Source of the DNA: Enterococcus sp. DIV1094
GTDB taxonomy: Bacteria; Bacillota; Bacilli; Lactobacillales; Enterococcaceae
Direction: 5' to 3'
DNA length: 64,000 nucleotides
Assembly (NCBI RefSeq): GCF_017316305.2
Contig: NZ_CP147250.1
Span: 2,169,001 to 2,233,000 of the forward strand
The notes under the pieces were generated by a model. It had not been told where the DNA came from, ran no database searches, and saw only the letters and a list, made by a program, of their open reading frames with translations. The position numbers and the translations under genes are program-made. Positions 26,995 to 36,629 of this stretch are shown here, piece by piece. The number at the start of each line of letters is the position of its first letter. Position 1 is the first letter of the stretch.

Positions 26995-29025
26995 ATGGAA
27001 AAACAAACAAGAAGCGCAAGGCGAGATAAGTCACGGCAAGATAAGTCAAGGCAAGTAGAGAAGGAACAGACGCATCCATTTTTGGATATATTCTTGAAAC
27101 TACGTTATCTGATCGGGTTACTAGTAATCGTGATTGTTGTAACCTTCAACTTGAACGGCAGTTCGATCGGTAGTTGGGATACTTACGTATCGCAAAGAGA
27201 TGATGGAAAAGAGACGGACGTGATATTTGGTCAAAACCGTGAAGTACGTTCGGATGAATGGTTAGTACAAACGCCTTTTTATCTCTCTCAAGCAGAAACA
27301 GGCTATCCGGTCATAAACGAAGACTATTCTTTGAATGGACAAAATATGATCATTGCCTACAATTCACCGGTAAAAGATATTACTGTGATAGGTAAACCAT
27401 TCAACTGGGGCTTCTTCTTTTTAGGAAGAGATCGAGGGTTATCTTTTTATTGGGCAATGAAATTGGTCGTTATGGTCTTGTTAGGATTTGAACTGCTGAT
27501 GATCCTAACAAAAAGAAACAAGCCACTTTCATTGATCGGTGCTTTTGCTTTGACATTCGCACCCGCTGTTCAATGGTGGTTCATGCAACACGTTGGCGAT
27601 TTGATCTTCTTTACGATTGGACTGATGGTCGCCTTTTATCATTACTTTTATCAACATGAAAAAAAATGGCTGCGTGCATTGATGATGTTGCTGGTGGTCA
27701 TATTCGGTATCGGCTTTATCCTAGTGATCTATCCGGCCCATCAGGTCATGTTAGCCTATTTGTTAGTTTTTTATTTTATCGGGTTATTGATCTATTACCG
27801 CAAAAAAATAAAATGGGATTGGTTTGACGCTGTCTTGATCACTGCAGCGCTATTGTTTATTGGCGTTGTCATGTGGCATTTTTGGTCAATCTCAAAAGAT
27901 GCATTGATGGCCGCTTTGAATACGTTGTATCCAGGAAATCGAGTGAGTACGGGTGGGAAATTCAAATTTAGTGAGTTTTTCTATTTCTTAACAAACTGGA
28001 AAATCTCCTTTGAGGATATCAGCTTCTCAAATAATTCAGAAGTGGCACTCTTTTACCATTTCTTCCCGACTGTCTTGTTGGCAAGTCCATTCGTATTGTT
28101 TGGGAAAAAAGACGGAGATCGAAAAATCATCGGTCGCATCTTGATGATCTTTTGTCTCTTCACCATTTTTTGGATCACTGTCGGCTTATCTAGAACGATG
28201 GCTCAATTGACCTTGTTATCATTTGTGCCGCCTTTCCGAGCGATTTTGACGTTCAGTTTTGCTGCTTGTCTATTATCGATTTGGTTCATTGCTTATATTT
28301 GGAAGCATGATGTCATCCCTACATGGTATAAATTTGTCTTATTGATTGCGAATGCTGGTATTTATTACTATGCATTACAAGGTTCTAAGATGGAAGGATA
28401 CTTTTCTGAGATCGAACTGATCAGTGTGATTGCGCTGGGAACCCTTCTTTTAGCATTTGCACTGTTTCGACAACGCGTGCTTTTCTATCTTTCATTTAGC
28501 GCGTTGATCATTGCTTCTGGTTTCTTTGTGAATCCAGTTGTCCAAGGAACGGGTGCAATCTTTGAAAAAACATTGGCGAAGGAGATCCAAAGAATCGATC
28601 AACAAGATCCTGGTCAATTATGGTTAACAGAAGATGAACTGTATAATTTCACGCCGACGCTAGGAGTGAAGTCATTCAATACGGTACGTTTCTATCCAGA
28701 TAAAGCCGCTTGGCAATTGATTGATCCAGAAGGCGAATATGAGAGATTCTACAACCGGTACGCTCATACGAGAGCCTTTATTGCCAAAGAAGATACAGCC
28801 TTTAAACTCGATCGTCCAGACATGTTCTCAGTGACACTGAATTTTGATGATGCTGAAAAATTAGGTATCAAATACGTTGTAACGAAACGTCCTTTAGATG
28901 ACTATAACCAACGTAATGAAGCACAGTTTACTAAATTATATGGACCAGACGACGATGGACACATGATTTTTGAAGTAGCATACCCAAATTACGCTACTTG
29001 GCAAACACAAACAACAGGTCAATAA
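26995..29025 (+). CDS. epaP: EpaP, large polytopic membrane protein
   Basis: 676 aa. A basic cytoplasmic N-terminus with a repeated DKSRQ stretch (residues ~9-22) is followed by a dozen or so membrane segments and a large extracellular C-terminal domain (~510-670), the usual plan of GT-C type lipid-linked sugar transferases. No catalytic motif was assigned by eye. Position after rmlD matches epaP of E. faecium. ATG 26995 has GGAGAA 5 nt upstream; the TTG at 26983 lies before this site. A terminator follows at 29069. Confidence 0.78.
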   Translation: MEKQTRSARRDKSRQDKSRQVEKEQTHPFLDIFLKLRYLIGLLVIVIVVTFNLNGSSIGSWDTYVSQRDDGKETDVIFGQNREVRSDEWLVQTPFYLSQAETGYPVINEDYSLNGQNMIIAYNSPVKDITVIGKPFNWGFFFLGRDRGLSFYWAMKLVVMVLLGFELLMILTKRNKPLSLIGAFALTFAPAVQWWFMQHVGDLIFFTIGLMVAFYHYFYQHEKKWLRALMMLLVVIFGIGFILVIYPAHQVMLAYLLVFYFIGLLIYYRKKIKWDWFDAVLITAALLFIGVVMWHFWSISKDALMAALNTLYPGNRVSTGGKFKFSEFFYFLTNWKISFEDISFSNNSEVALFYHFFPTVLLASPFVLFGKKDGDRKIIGRILMIFCLFTIFWITVGLSRTMAQLTLLSFVPPFRAILTFSFAACLLSIWFIAYIWKHDVIPTWYKFVLLIANAGIYYYALQGSKMEGYFSEIELISVIALGTLLLAFALFRQRVLFYLSFSALIIASGFFVNPVVQGTGAIFEKTLAKEIQRIDQQDPGQLWLTEDELYNFTPTLGVKSFNTVRFYPDKAAWQLIDPEGEYERFYNRYAHTRAFIAKEDTAFKLDRPDMFSVTLNFDDAEKLGIKYVVTKRPLDDYNQRNEAQFTKLYGPDDDGHMIFEVAYPNYATWQTQTTGQ

Positions 29026-29068
29026 AAAAACTTGTTGATTGAATAAGATGTGTGCGATTAAGCTGATT

Positions 29069-29121
29069 GTTGGATCAGTGATAAACCATTTTTGGTGGCA
29101 TTGATCCAACGATCCTTTTTT
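29069..29121 (+). terminator. intrinsic terminator between epaP and epaQ
   Basis: GTTGGATCA-(24 nt)-TGATCCAAC, then GATCC and a run of six T. It is only 23 bp before the epaQ ribosome site, so it may act as an attenuator of epaQ. Confidence 0.65.
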
Positions 29122-29144
29122 AAAAAAACTTCTTAGAAGAGGAG

Positions 29145-30374
29145 GTGGAAACCATTCAAACATTTGTAGAAAAATTCATAAATAAAATGAGTACTGGGAT
29201 CTTGTTACTTATGCTTATCGCCCTTTTTTCTGTCTGGACGATCGGTATAGGGACACCAGCTACTTTATTTTTATATGAACATAGCGCACAGTTTGTAACA
29301 TTTGGCGTATTTGTTTTAACTGGCTTGAATATCTATAAAGCAAGAGGATTTGACTTTTTTTATTTAGGAGCAGCAGTCGTAATATTTTGCTTTTATACGT
29401 ATTTTAGTGAGGTACGAGAAGGTTCTTTGGCTGGCAATCTTTTGATCCCAATACTTATTCTATTTGGATTGTCTGTAAAGTGGATCGAATTCGACAAAGT
29501 AGATCGCGCAATCTATTTGCTTGTATTCTCATTTTTCTTAGCTGTGACAGTCTATCGAGTTTTCACAGAGATCCAAGTTCCTGAAGGACAAAGTATCTGG
29601 AATCAAGATAATAAATTATCAGATATATGGATCAATACGAATACGATCGGTAGCACATTGATGATGCTTGGACTATTGATCAGCGGTTTCGCTAGTTCAT
29701 TTGAACGTTGGTATATTCGGATTCTTAGCATACCAGCGATTATCGCTGCATTTCTAGGTATCTGGGTCTGTCAATCACGCTCTGCCTTGATTGCCATTAT
29801 CCTTTTTGTACTACTAGATATCTGGCCTAAGAAATTCTTTAAATTTATTCGGGCACCTTTTATCGGCTATTTAGCCATTTTTAGTTTAGCACTACCGATT
29901 TCCTATTTAGCAGCAACTTCTGAAGATGTCAATCTTTTCACCGGAAGAGAAGAAATTTGGCTGAAATTCTACCAAACGATTTCTGAGAGGTTCGAGCAAT
30001 TGATGGTTGGGATGAAACCTTTTCTTTTTTACCGTGGTGAACAAGTTCTAGGAAATCATAACAGCTATAACTCGATTCTGAACTTATACGGATTGATAGG
30101 TATAGCGATTACCGGTATCTTGTTACTTGTGTTTATTGGTAGACTGACCTTAAAGGCTAATTTGTCAAATGGACAACTGACTTTCTTATGGGCTTTCATG
30201 GCAATCATGATCCAGTCGTTCATGGAAGATACATTGACTTCTTTCCCTTGGGTTCCTATCGGCTATCTATTGTTAGCCATGGCAAGTCATCGTTACGACA
30301 AACCTAAAGAAGAGCAAATAAAAATACACGATGAAAATCAGTTTGCAACCTCGAGAGTTGCTCGTTATCACTAA
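29145..30374 (+). CDS. epaQ: EpaQ, O-antigen ligase/polymerase-like membrane protein
   Basis: About 409 aa with some eleven hydrophobic segments and a long loop before the last group, as in Wzy/WaaL proteins (Wzy_C-like PCNSRSALIA-type patch VCQSRSALIAII at residues ~205). It probably polymerises or transfers lipid-linked glycan on the outer face. The start is uncertain: GTG 29145 lies inside the perfect AGAGGAGGT site; ATT 29154 is spaced 8 nt from it; ATG 29187 has no site. Position after epaP supports the EpaQ name. Confidence 0.78.
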   Translation: METIQTFVEKFINKMSTGILLLMLIALFSVWTIGIGTPATLFLYEHSAQFVTFGVFVLTGLNIYKARGFDFFYLGAAVVIFCFYTYFSEVREGSLAGNLLIPILILFGLSVKWIEFDKVDRAIYLLVFSFFLAVTVYRVFTEIQVPEGQSIWNQDNKLSDIWINTNTIGSTLMMLGLLISGFASSFERWYIRILSIPAIIAAFLGIWVCQSRSALIAIILFVLLDIWPKKFFKFIRAPFIGYLAIFSLALPISYLAATSEDVNLFTGREEIWLKFYQTISERFEQLMVGMKPFLFYRGEQVLGNHNSYNSILNLYGLIGIAITGILLLVFIGRLTLKANLSNGQLTFLWAFMAIMIQSFMEDTLTSFPWVPIGYLLLAMASHRYDKPKEEQIKIHDENQFATSRVARYH

Positions 30375-30435
30375 ACACTTGAACGAGATGAAGGGATTCA
30401 ACCTAGAGATCAAGTTTCATTCAATCAATAAAATA

Positions 30436-30475
30436 AACGTGGGTCAGCCATTTTTTTGGCAGATCCACGTTTTTT
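30436..30475 (+). terminator. intrinsic terminator after epaQ
   Basis: AACGTGGgTCaGCCA pairs with TGGCaGAtCCACGTT, followed by TTTT. A new transcript for epaL probably starts near 30600 (TAAAAT at 30587-30592). Confidence 0.85.
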
Positions 30476-30635
30476 GCTTCATTGCAATTAAGTATCATCT
30501 TTTGTAAAATAGTAACGTTGACAAAAAGTTTGCTTAATAGAAAATTAAGAAACGACGAATATCGCAGTCCTCGGCTTAAAATGTGGTAAAATGGCTGTTG
30601 ACTGTAATTAACTGAAACTGCTTGGAGGAACACAA

Positions 30636-31442
30636 ATGTTTAAAGATTTGTTTTTATTTATGAAGGATATCTATCAAAATCGAAAGCTATTACTTCAATT
30701 CTCGCTAAACGATTTTAAATCACGTTATGCGGGTTCATTTTTAGGAATTCTATGGGCGTTCATCAATCCCGTCTTTACGGTTCTTATTTATTGGTTAGTC
30801 TTTGGTTTCGGGTTAAGAGCGGCAATGACAGATGGCAAGTATCCGTTCATCGTTTATCTGATCACTGGGATGGTGCCATGGTTCTTTTTCTCAGATGCTT
30901 TTACCTCTACGACATTGGTTTTCCGAGAATATACGTATTTAGTAAAAAAGGTAGTATTCAATATCCGTATTCTACCAACAACTAAAATCCTTTCGAATTT
31001 GTATACACATTTATTCTTTATCTTGATTGGATTAGTCGTAGCGATGGGGCATGGTATTTTTCCAACAGTCATGTCTTTCCAATTGATCTATTATCTATTT
31101 TGTATGGTGGCCTTTTTGACCGGTCTAACGTGGTTGACTGCATCTATCCAACCGTTTTTACCTGATATCATGCAATTTATCACGATTTTATTACAGCTGA
31201 TTATGTGGACATTACCGATTCTTTGGAGTACTAGTCAATTTAATCCAGCAATCATAAAAATCTTGAAGTTGAACCCATTGTATTATATTGTCCAAGGTTA
31301 CCGTGAATCTTTCCTAAGTGAAGCTTGGTTCTGGGAACATGGCACGTATACATTATATTTTTGGGTAGTGACATTGATTATGTTCGTAATCGGTTCATTA
31401 GTGTTCCGTAGATTGAAACCACATTTTTCAGATGTGCTGTAA
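30636..31442 (+). CDS. epaL: EpaL, ABC-2 type polysaccharide export permease
   Basis: A 268-aa Wzm-like permease with six membrane segments. FSLNDFKSRYAGSFLGILWAF near the N-terminus, FVYLITGMVPWFFFSDAF in the middle and ILKLNPLYYIVQGYRE near the end are family hallmarks. With EpaM it should flip the lipid-linked rhamnan to the outer face. TTGGAGGA lies 8 nt ahead of the ATG. EpaM begins 11 bp later. Confidence 0.9.
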   Translation: MFKDLFLFMKDIYQNRKLLLQFSLNDFKSRYAGSFLGILWAFINPVFTVLIYWLVFGFGLRAAMTDGKYPFIVYLITGMVPWFFFSDAFTSTTLVFREYTYLVKKVVFNIRILPTTKILSNLYTHLFFILIGLVVAMGHGIFPTVMSFQLIYYLFCMVAFLTGLTWLTASIQPFLPDIMQFITILLQLIMWTLPILWSTSQFNPAIIKILKLNPLYYIVQGYRESFLSEAWFWEHGTYTLYFWVVTLIMFVIGSLVFRRLKPHFSDVL

Positions 31443-31453
31443 GGAGTATAGTT

Positions 31454-32674
31454 ATGACAGAATATGCAATTAAATTAAACAACATCACTAAATCATACAA
31501 TATGTATGCGAAACCGAGTGATCGTTTTAGAGAAGCATTGAATCCGTTCAAGAAATCATACCATGATGTTTTCTACGCATTGAAAGATATTAATGTAGAG
31601 ATCAAAAAAGGTGAAATGATCGGTTTTGTCGGTGAAAATGGATCCGGTAAGTCCACGATGCTCAAAATCATTACAGGCGTGCTGACGCCAACTAGTGGCA
31701 CGATGGAGATTGAAGGGAAGATTTCTGCTTTACTTGAATTAGGTTCAGGCTTCAATCCCGAATATTCAGGATATGAAAATATTTATTTGAATGGGATGGT
31801 CCTTGGCTTTTCTCGTGAAGAAGTCGATGCGATGGTTGATGATATCATTGAGTTCGCTGATATCGGGGATCATGTCTACCAGCCAGTTAAAACTTACTCA
31901 AGTGGGATGTTCGTCCGTTTGGCTTTTGCGGTTGCGATCAATGTCAATCCAGATATTTTGATCGTCGATGAGGCACTTGCAGTCGGAGACTTGGAGTTCC
32001 AATTGAAATGTATGGAAAAATTTACAGAAATCAAAAATTCTGGGAAAACGATTTTATTTGTTTCTCATGATATCAGCTCGATCCGTCGTTTCTGCGATCG
32101 TTCTTACTGGTTAAAAAATGGAGAAGTCGTCGAATATGGCGATACGATGGACGTGACGACCAATTACGAAAACTTCTTGAAGAAAAAATCAGTCAAAACC
32201 GTTGATCGGAATAAAAATCAAGTGGAGCGTTTTGCTGCACCAGATATCGTGGATGTATTAAGTGCTGAGTTATTAGACAAAAACAAGCAACCAATCGATA
32301 TGTTAGAACAAGGGGAAGATCTGTATGTCAAAGTCACTTATGACGTGAAAGACGATACGATCAAGAAACCTGTTCTAGGGATCGCCTTGCGAACGGTTGA
32401 TAATTTCTATGTCTGTGGATTGAATACTTTATTGGACGATATCACGATCCCTTGGGAAAAAGGGAAAAATGTCTTTTATCTCAAATACAATAAGTTAGGG
32501 CTGCTTGCCGGCGAATACTATTTCGATGTGGCTGTTTTTGAAGAAAATGCGACCGTTCCTTTAGTTTATAAAACCAAATATATGAACTTATTTGTGACGG
32601 GTTCTTATATTGGTGAAGGAATCGTGGTCTTGGATCACCATTGGAAAGAAGGAGATCAAAACAATGAAGTATGA
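31454..32674 (+). CDS. epaM: EpaM, Wzt-like polysaccharide export ATPase
   Basis: 406 aa. The ATPase half (residues ~1-245) has Walker A GENGSGKST, signature KTYSSGMFVRLAF, Walker B DILIVDEALAVGD and the H-loop FVSHDISSIRR. The C-terminal half (~265-400) is a beta-sandwich like the Wzt carbohydrate-binding domain, suggesting it checks the chain end before export. It pairs with EpaL; the epaN start overlaps its end by 11 bp. Confidence 0.92.
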   Translation: MTEYAIKLNNITKSYNMYAKPSDRFREALNPFKKSYHDVFYALKDINVEIKKGEMIGFVGENGSGKSTMLKIITGVLTPTSGTMEIEGKISALLELGSGFNPEYSGYENIYLNGMVLGFSREEVDAMVDDIIEFADIGDHVYQPVKTYSSGMFVRLAFAVAINVNPDILIVDEALAVGDLEFQLKCMEKFTEIKNSGKTILFVSHDISSIRRFCDRSYWLKNGEVVEYGDTMDVTTNYENFLKKKSVKTVDRNKNQVERFAAPDIVDVLSAELLDKNKQPIDMLEQGEDLYVKVTYDVKDDTIKKPVLGIALRTVDNFYVCGLNTLLDDITIPWEKGKNVFYLKYNKLGLLAGEYYFDVAVFEENATVPLVYKTKYMNLFVTGSYIGEGIVVLDHHWKEGDQNNEV

Positions 32675-34250
32675 TTTCGAGATGGACTTAGATGAACAAA
32701 GTAGCGTAGGCAAGATTGTCGGCCAAATCAAACCGGGAAGCAAAGTCTTGGAATTCGGTCCAGGCAATGGCCGCATGACGAAACATTTGATTGGTGCTAA
32801 AAACTGTGAAGTAAGCATCGTTGAATTAGACAAAGAACTATTTGATTATGTGAATGAAATCGCCCAAGATGGTTTTTATGGCGATATTGAAAGTTTTGAA
32901 TGGGCAAAATATTATGATGGTCAAACATTTGATTATATTTTATTTGCTGATGTATTGGAACATTTAGTTGATCCTTTAAAAACTTTGAAAAAGGTCAGAG
33001 AATTTCTAAATGAAGATGGCGAGATTTTGATTACGTTTCCTAATCTCGTGCATAACTCTGTATTGATCCATCTCTTTAATAATGAGTTGCCATGGGCTTC
33101 GTTTGGGTTACTTGATGAAACACATAATTCATTTTATACCCACGAAGGCTTTCAAAAAGTATTTGAAAAAGCTGATTTGCATATCAACATCGAAGACTAT
33201 TTGTATCTAGCGGTGGGAGATACTGAATTGAAGTCAGCCTATACAGACTTACCAAAAGCAGTTCGTTATGACTTCAAAATGCGCCCATTTGGCGAAGTGT
33301 ATCAGTATTTCTTTTCATTGAAAAAACAACCGAATGTGGAAGCTAAGATCAACATGCCACAAAATTCAAATTACGTTAAAATGATGGAAATCACCAAAAA
33401 GAATACACAAGAAGAAACGTTACAGATCCCGTTCAATAATCATACGGGAGAAAACCAAATATTGACTTTTCCATTGACAGAGGAGCCTACAAGTTTTGTT
33501 TTTCAATTTGAAAAGCAACCAAGTTACCTAGAATTCAGTGTTGAAATAGATGGAGAAAAGCTTGACTTCATTGCATCGAATGCAATCATCAAAACAACCA
33601 CAGATTGCTATATCTTTGACGGATCAGATGTACCCAAATTTGAATTGACCGGTATTAGTGGAGAGTCTATCAAAATCTCTTGTCACTATCGGTTTATCGG
33701 TGAGCTACCAGAAACGATGGCTGAAGTACTTACTGTGATCAAACCAATGGCTGATGTTCAAAAAGAACTGTCTGCGAAAAACGAGGCACTCACAAAAGAA
33801 AATGAACATTTACAAGCGGAGAATAAAGAGTTAACGAATGTCTTACAGATCATGACTGAACGATATTCTGAGTTATTGCAAGCTAACAATTGGGCGATCA
33901 AGCCTAAAGGACGTTTGGTGAAACCAAAAGAAACTGCGAAAAAAGTCCAAGCGAAAGACCTTTCTCTTTGTATCGACGAAAAAAGTTGGGATCCAGAAAC
34001 AAAATTACTCAAAATCATTGGATGGGGAATTTCAAATGCAGAACGCAAACCTTTATCTTATAAGCTGTCTGTCGATCAATCACCATTCTTCGAGGTTCAG
34101 CAAATCGAGCGTATCGAAGTAAATGAAGCCGAAAACCTTCCTCCCCACACAAAAGCTGGTTTTGAGATCCAGATAGCGTGTGAACAAGAAAAATCATTTT
34201 TGATTGAATTGATTGCAGAAAATGGGCAGTCTTGGCTAGTTGAAATGTAA
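32664..34250 (+). CDS. epaN: EpaN, SAM-dependent methyltransferase with coiled coil and C-terminal beta domain
   Basis: 528 aa from ATG 32664 (GAAGGAGA 8 nt upstream). Residues ~30-200 form a class I methyltransferase (motif I VLEFGPGNG; LFADVLEHLVDPL). A middle beta-rich part follows, then a coiled coil (~370-415, KELSAKNEALTKENEHLQAE). A ~97-residue C-terminal domain starts LCIDEKSWDPETKLLKIIGW and resembles the N-terminus of EpaO. A plausible job is chain-end methylation or length control coupled to EpaLM export; that is inference. Confidence 0.85.
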   Translation: MKYDFEMDLDEQSSVGKIVGQIKPGSKVLEFGPGNGRMTKHLIGAKNCEVSIVELDKELFDYVNEIAQDGFYGDIESFEWAKYYDGQTFDYILFADVLEHLVDPLKTLKKVREFLNEDGEILITFPNLVHNSVLIHLFNNELPWASFGLLDETHNSFYTHEGFQKVFEKADLHINIEDYLYLAVGDTELKSAYTDLPKAVRYDFKMRPFGEVYQYFFSLKKQPNVEAKINMPQNSNYVKMMEITKKNTQEETLQIPFNNHTGENQILTFPLTEEPTSFVFQFEKQPSYLEFSVEIDGEKLDFIASNAIIKTTTDCYIFDGSDVPKFELTGISGESIKISCHYRFIGELPETMAEVLTVIKPMADVQKELSAKNEALTKENEHLQAENKELTNVLQIMTERYSELLQANNWAIKPKGRLVKPKETAKKVQAKDLSLCIDEKSWDPETKLLKIIGWGISNAERKPLSYKLSVDQSPFFEVQQIERIEVNEAENLPPHTKAGFEIQIACEQEKSFLIELIAENGQSWLVEM

Positions 34251-34281
34251 ATAACTTATTAGGTAAAGGAGTACTAAACCA

Positions 34282-36420
34282 GTGCAAAAAAAAGAAATTG
34301 CTGTATTTATCGATAAGATCACTCGGGAGCGGGCAACTGGCGATTTATTGATCGTTGGTTGGGCAATCGATGAAGTATCAAAAGAAATTCCGACGATCCA
34401 AGTCGAAAAGGAAGACGTCATAGCGGAAAATACGCCAGTCGTGCGTTTGGACATCAATCATCTCTATAATCTAGATGTGAAAACTCAAAGCGGGTTCAAC
34501 CTTCGATTATCTGGAAAGCTAAAGGGGAAAGCAATTTTAGATTTTCGAACAAAAGATCATCAAAATGGGATCTCCGTCAAGTTGAATGGGCGCTATCCTT
34601 ATGATGATGGTATTGAATCAAGTTTAGAGATGAAAAAACGTTTATTGAAAAAAGGGTTGAATTATGCACGGACATACGGGTTTAAAAAAGCGATCCGTCG
34701 TGCAAAAATGGAATTGAAACCAGGTTCGATCGATTACGCACAATGGATTGCAAAGCACGAACAAATCGATTTAGAAGAGCAAAAGGCAAAAGCGCAGGCA
34801 TTTGGGTATCGTCCATTGATTTCTGTCGTCATGCCGGTTTATAACGTTGAAATCAAATGGTTAGAAAAATGTATCGATTCAGTGCTTGCTCAAACGTATG
34901 ATCACTGGGAGTTGTGTATCAGTGATGATGCTTCAACTGATCCTAAAATCCATAAGTGCTTAGAACGTTATCAGCAAAAAGACTCACGGATCAAAGTCGT
35001 TTTTCGTGAAGAAAACGGACATATCAGTTTAGCAACAAACTCCGCACTTGAGATCGCAGAAGGAGAATTCATGGCATTACTTGATAATGACGATGAACTT
35101 CCTGTAAATGCGTTGTTTGAAGTAGTCAATGTGTTGAACGATCATCCAGAACTTGATTTGATCTATAGTGATGAAGATAAGATTGATGCCGATGGCAATC
35201 GTTTTGATCCTCACTTTAAGGCAGATTGGTCACCAAATACCTTAATGGGAAATAACTATATTTCTCACTTAGGTGTTTATCGATTAAGTATCGTCAAAGA
35301 ATTAGGAGGCTTCCGTAAAGGCTATGAAGGGTCTCAAGATTATGACCTAGTTCTTCGTTTTACAGAAAAGATCCCAGCAGATCATATTTATCATATCGAT
35401 CGTGTACTTTATCATTGGCGAACGATTCCAGGATCAACAGCAAGTAGTGGTGAAGCGAAAAGCTATATCTATGATTCTGGCGTGAAAGCTTTAACAGATG
35501 CGTTAGCTCGCAGAAATATCAAAGGTCAAGTGCGTCCAGGGCGAATTTCAGGATTCTATGAGATCACATACGATGTCTTAGAAGAGGATCTAGTCAGTGT
35601 CATCATCCCAACCAAAAACGGGTATGATGATTTGAAAATGTGTATTGATTCAATCATTGAAAAAACGACCTATCCAAACTACGAGATCATCGTAGCGGAT
35701 AATGGTAGTACTGATCCTAATATGCAAAATCTTTTTGACTCATACAGGGAACAGTTAAAAGAACGGTTTATCGTCGAACTGATCGATATCCCATTCAACT
35801 ATTCTCGTATCAATAATCTGGCTGCAGAAAAAGCCAGCGGAAAGTATTACTTATTCTTGAACAATGACACGGAAGTAATCGCACCTAATTGGATGACAAC
35901 GATGGTTTCTTATGCTCAGTTTGATTCAATCGGCTGTGTGGGTGCAAAACTTTACTACCCAGATGATACGACGCAACATGCAGGCGTATTAGTTGGGATC
36001 GGTGGAGTTGCTGGACATGCACTGAACAATTACGAGCGCACACATTGTGGTTATTTTGGACGCCTAGTGATCGATGTTGATTATTTAGCAGTAACAGCAG
36101 CTTGTATGATGGTGAAAGCAGAAGATTTCCTTGCAGTAGATGGCTTTGACGAAACATTACAAGTAGCATTCAATGATGTTGACTTATGTCTGAAAATCTA
36201 TGAATTGGGTCGAAATAATGTATACGCCCATCAAGTCGAGCTATATCACTTTGAGTCGAAATCTCGCGGGTATGAAGATACACCAGAAAAGCAAAAGCGC
36301 TTTGCTGGTGAGATCAAAAAAATGCAAGATAAATGGCCAAAATATATCGCACACGATCCTTTCTATAATGATAATTTGACAAAACAAGGAATCGGCGATT
36401 TTTCATTACGACCAGATTGA
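34282..36420 (+). CDS. epaO: EpaO, bifunctional GT2 glycosyltransferase
   Basis: 712 aa. Residues ~4-90 form a small beta domain like the EpaN C-terminus. Two GT2 domains follow: the first at ~170-390 (ISVVMPVYNVEIKWL, LCISDDAS, LLDNDDEL), the second at ~425-700 (VSVIIPTKNGYDDL, IVADNGSTDPN, FLNNDTEVI, AFNDVDLCLKI). Both keep the Asp residues expected for activity. It starts with GTG (AAGGAG about 11 nt upstream). It probably adds rhamnan side or end sugars. The epaLMNO transcript ends after it. Confidence 0.88.
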   Translation: MQKKEIAVFIDKITRERATGDLLIVGWAIDEVSKEIPTIQVEKEDVIAENTPVVRLDINHLYNLDVKTQSGFNLRLSGKLKGKAILDFRTKDHQNGISVKLNGRYPYDDGIESSLEMKKRLLKKGLNYARTYGFKKAIRRAKMELKPGSIDYAQWIAKHEQIDLEEQKAKAQAFGYRPLISVVMPVYNVEIKWLEKCIDSVLAQTYDHWELCISDDASTDPKIHKCLERYQQKDSRIKVVFREENGHISLATNSALEIAEGEFMALLDNDDELPVNALFEVVNVLNDHPELDLIYSDEDKIDADGNRFDPHFKADWSPNTLMGNNYISHLGVYRLSIVKELGGFRKGYEGSQDYDLVLRFTEKIPADHIYHIDRVLYHWRTIPGSTASSGEAKSYIYDSGVKALTDALARRNIKGQVRPGRISGFYEITYDVLEEDLVSVIIPTKNGYDDLKMCIDSIIEKTTYPNYEIIVADNGSTDPNMQNLFDSYREQLKERFIVELIDIPFNYSRINNLAAEKASGKYYLFLNNDTEVIAPNWMTTMVSYAQFDSIGCVGAKLYYPDDTTQHAGVLVGIGGVAGHALNNYERTHCGYFGRLVIDVDYLAVTAACMMVKAEDFLAVDGFDETLQVAFNDVDLCLKIYELGRNNVYAHQVELYHFESKSRGYEDTPEKQKRFAGEIKKMQDKWPKYIAHDPFYNDNLTKQGIGDFSLRPD

Positions 36421-36430
36421 TGCTTGTATC

Positions 36431-36486
36431 CTATACCTTCAGCAAATCTTGACCATGTGTCAAGCTTTGCTGAAGGTATATTTTTA
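36431..36486 (+). terminator. intrinsic terminator after epaO
   Basis: TATACCTTCAGCAAA pairs with TTTGCTGAAGGTATA; an inner TTGAC/GTCAA stem and a TTTTT run complete it. Confidence 0.88.
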
Positions 36487-36575
36487 TCGATGCAGTTTTG
36501 GCTCGGACATATTGCTGAATCTACCATCAGTTACTTTGAAATTAGGTTACAATTTGGTTATCCACTATGTTTTTA

Positions 36576-36594
36576 AAGAGGGCTATGGTAAGAT
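36576..36594 (+). promoter_or_regulatory. extended -10 promoter of epaR
   Basis: TATGG-TAAGAT (TAAGAT at 36589-36594 with TG one base upstream), 35 bp ahead of the start codon; no clear -35. Confidence 0.4.
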
Positions 36595-36629
36595 GATAGA
36601 GGTATTATTTTGTGGTTAGGAGTGTATAC

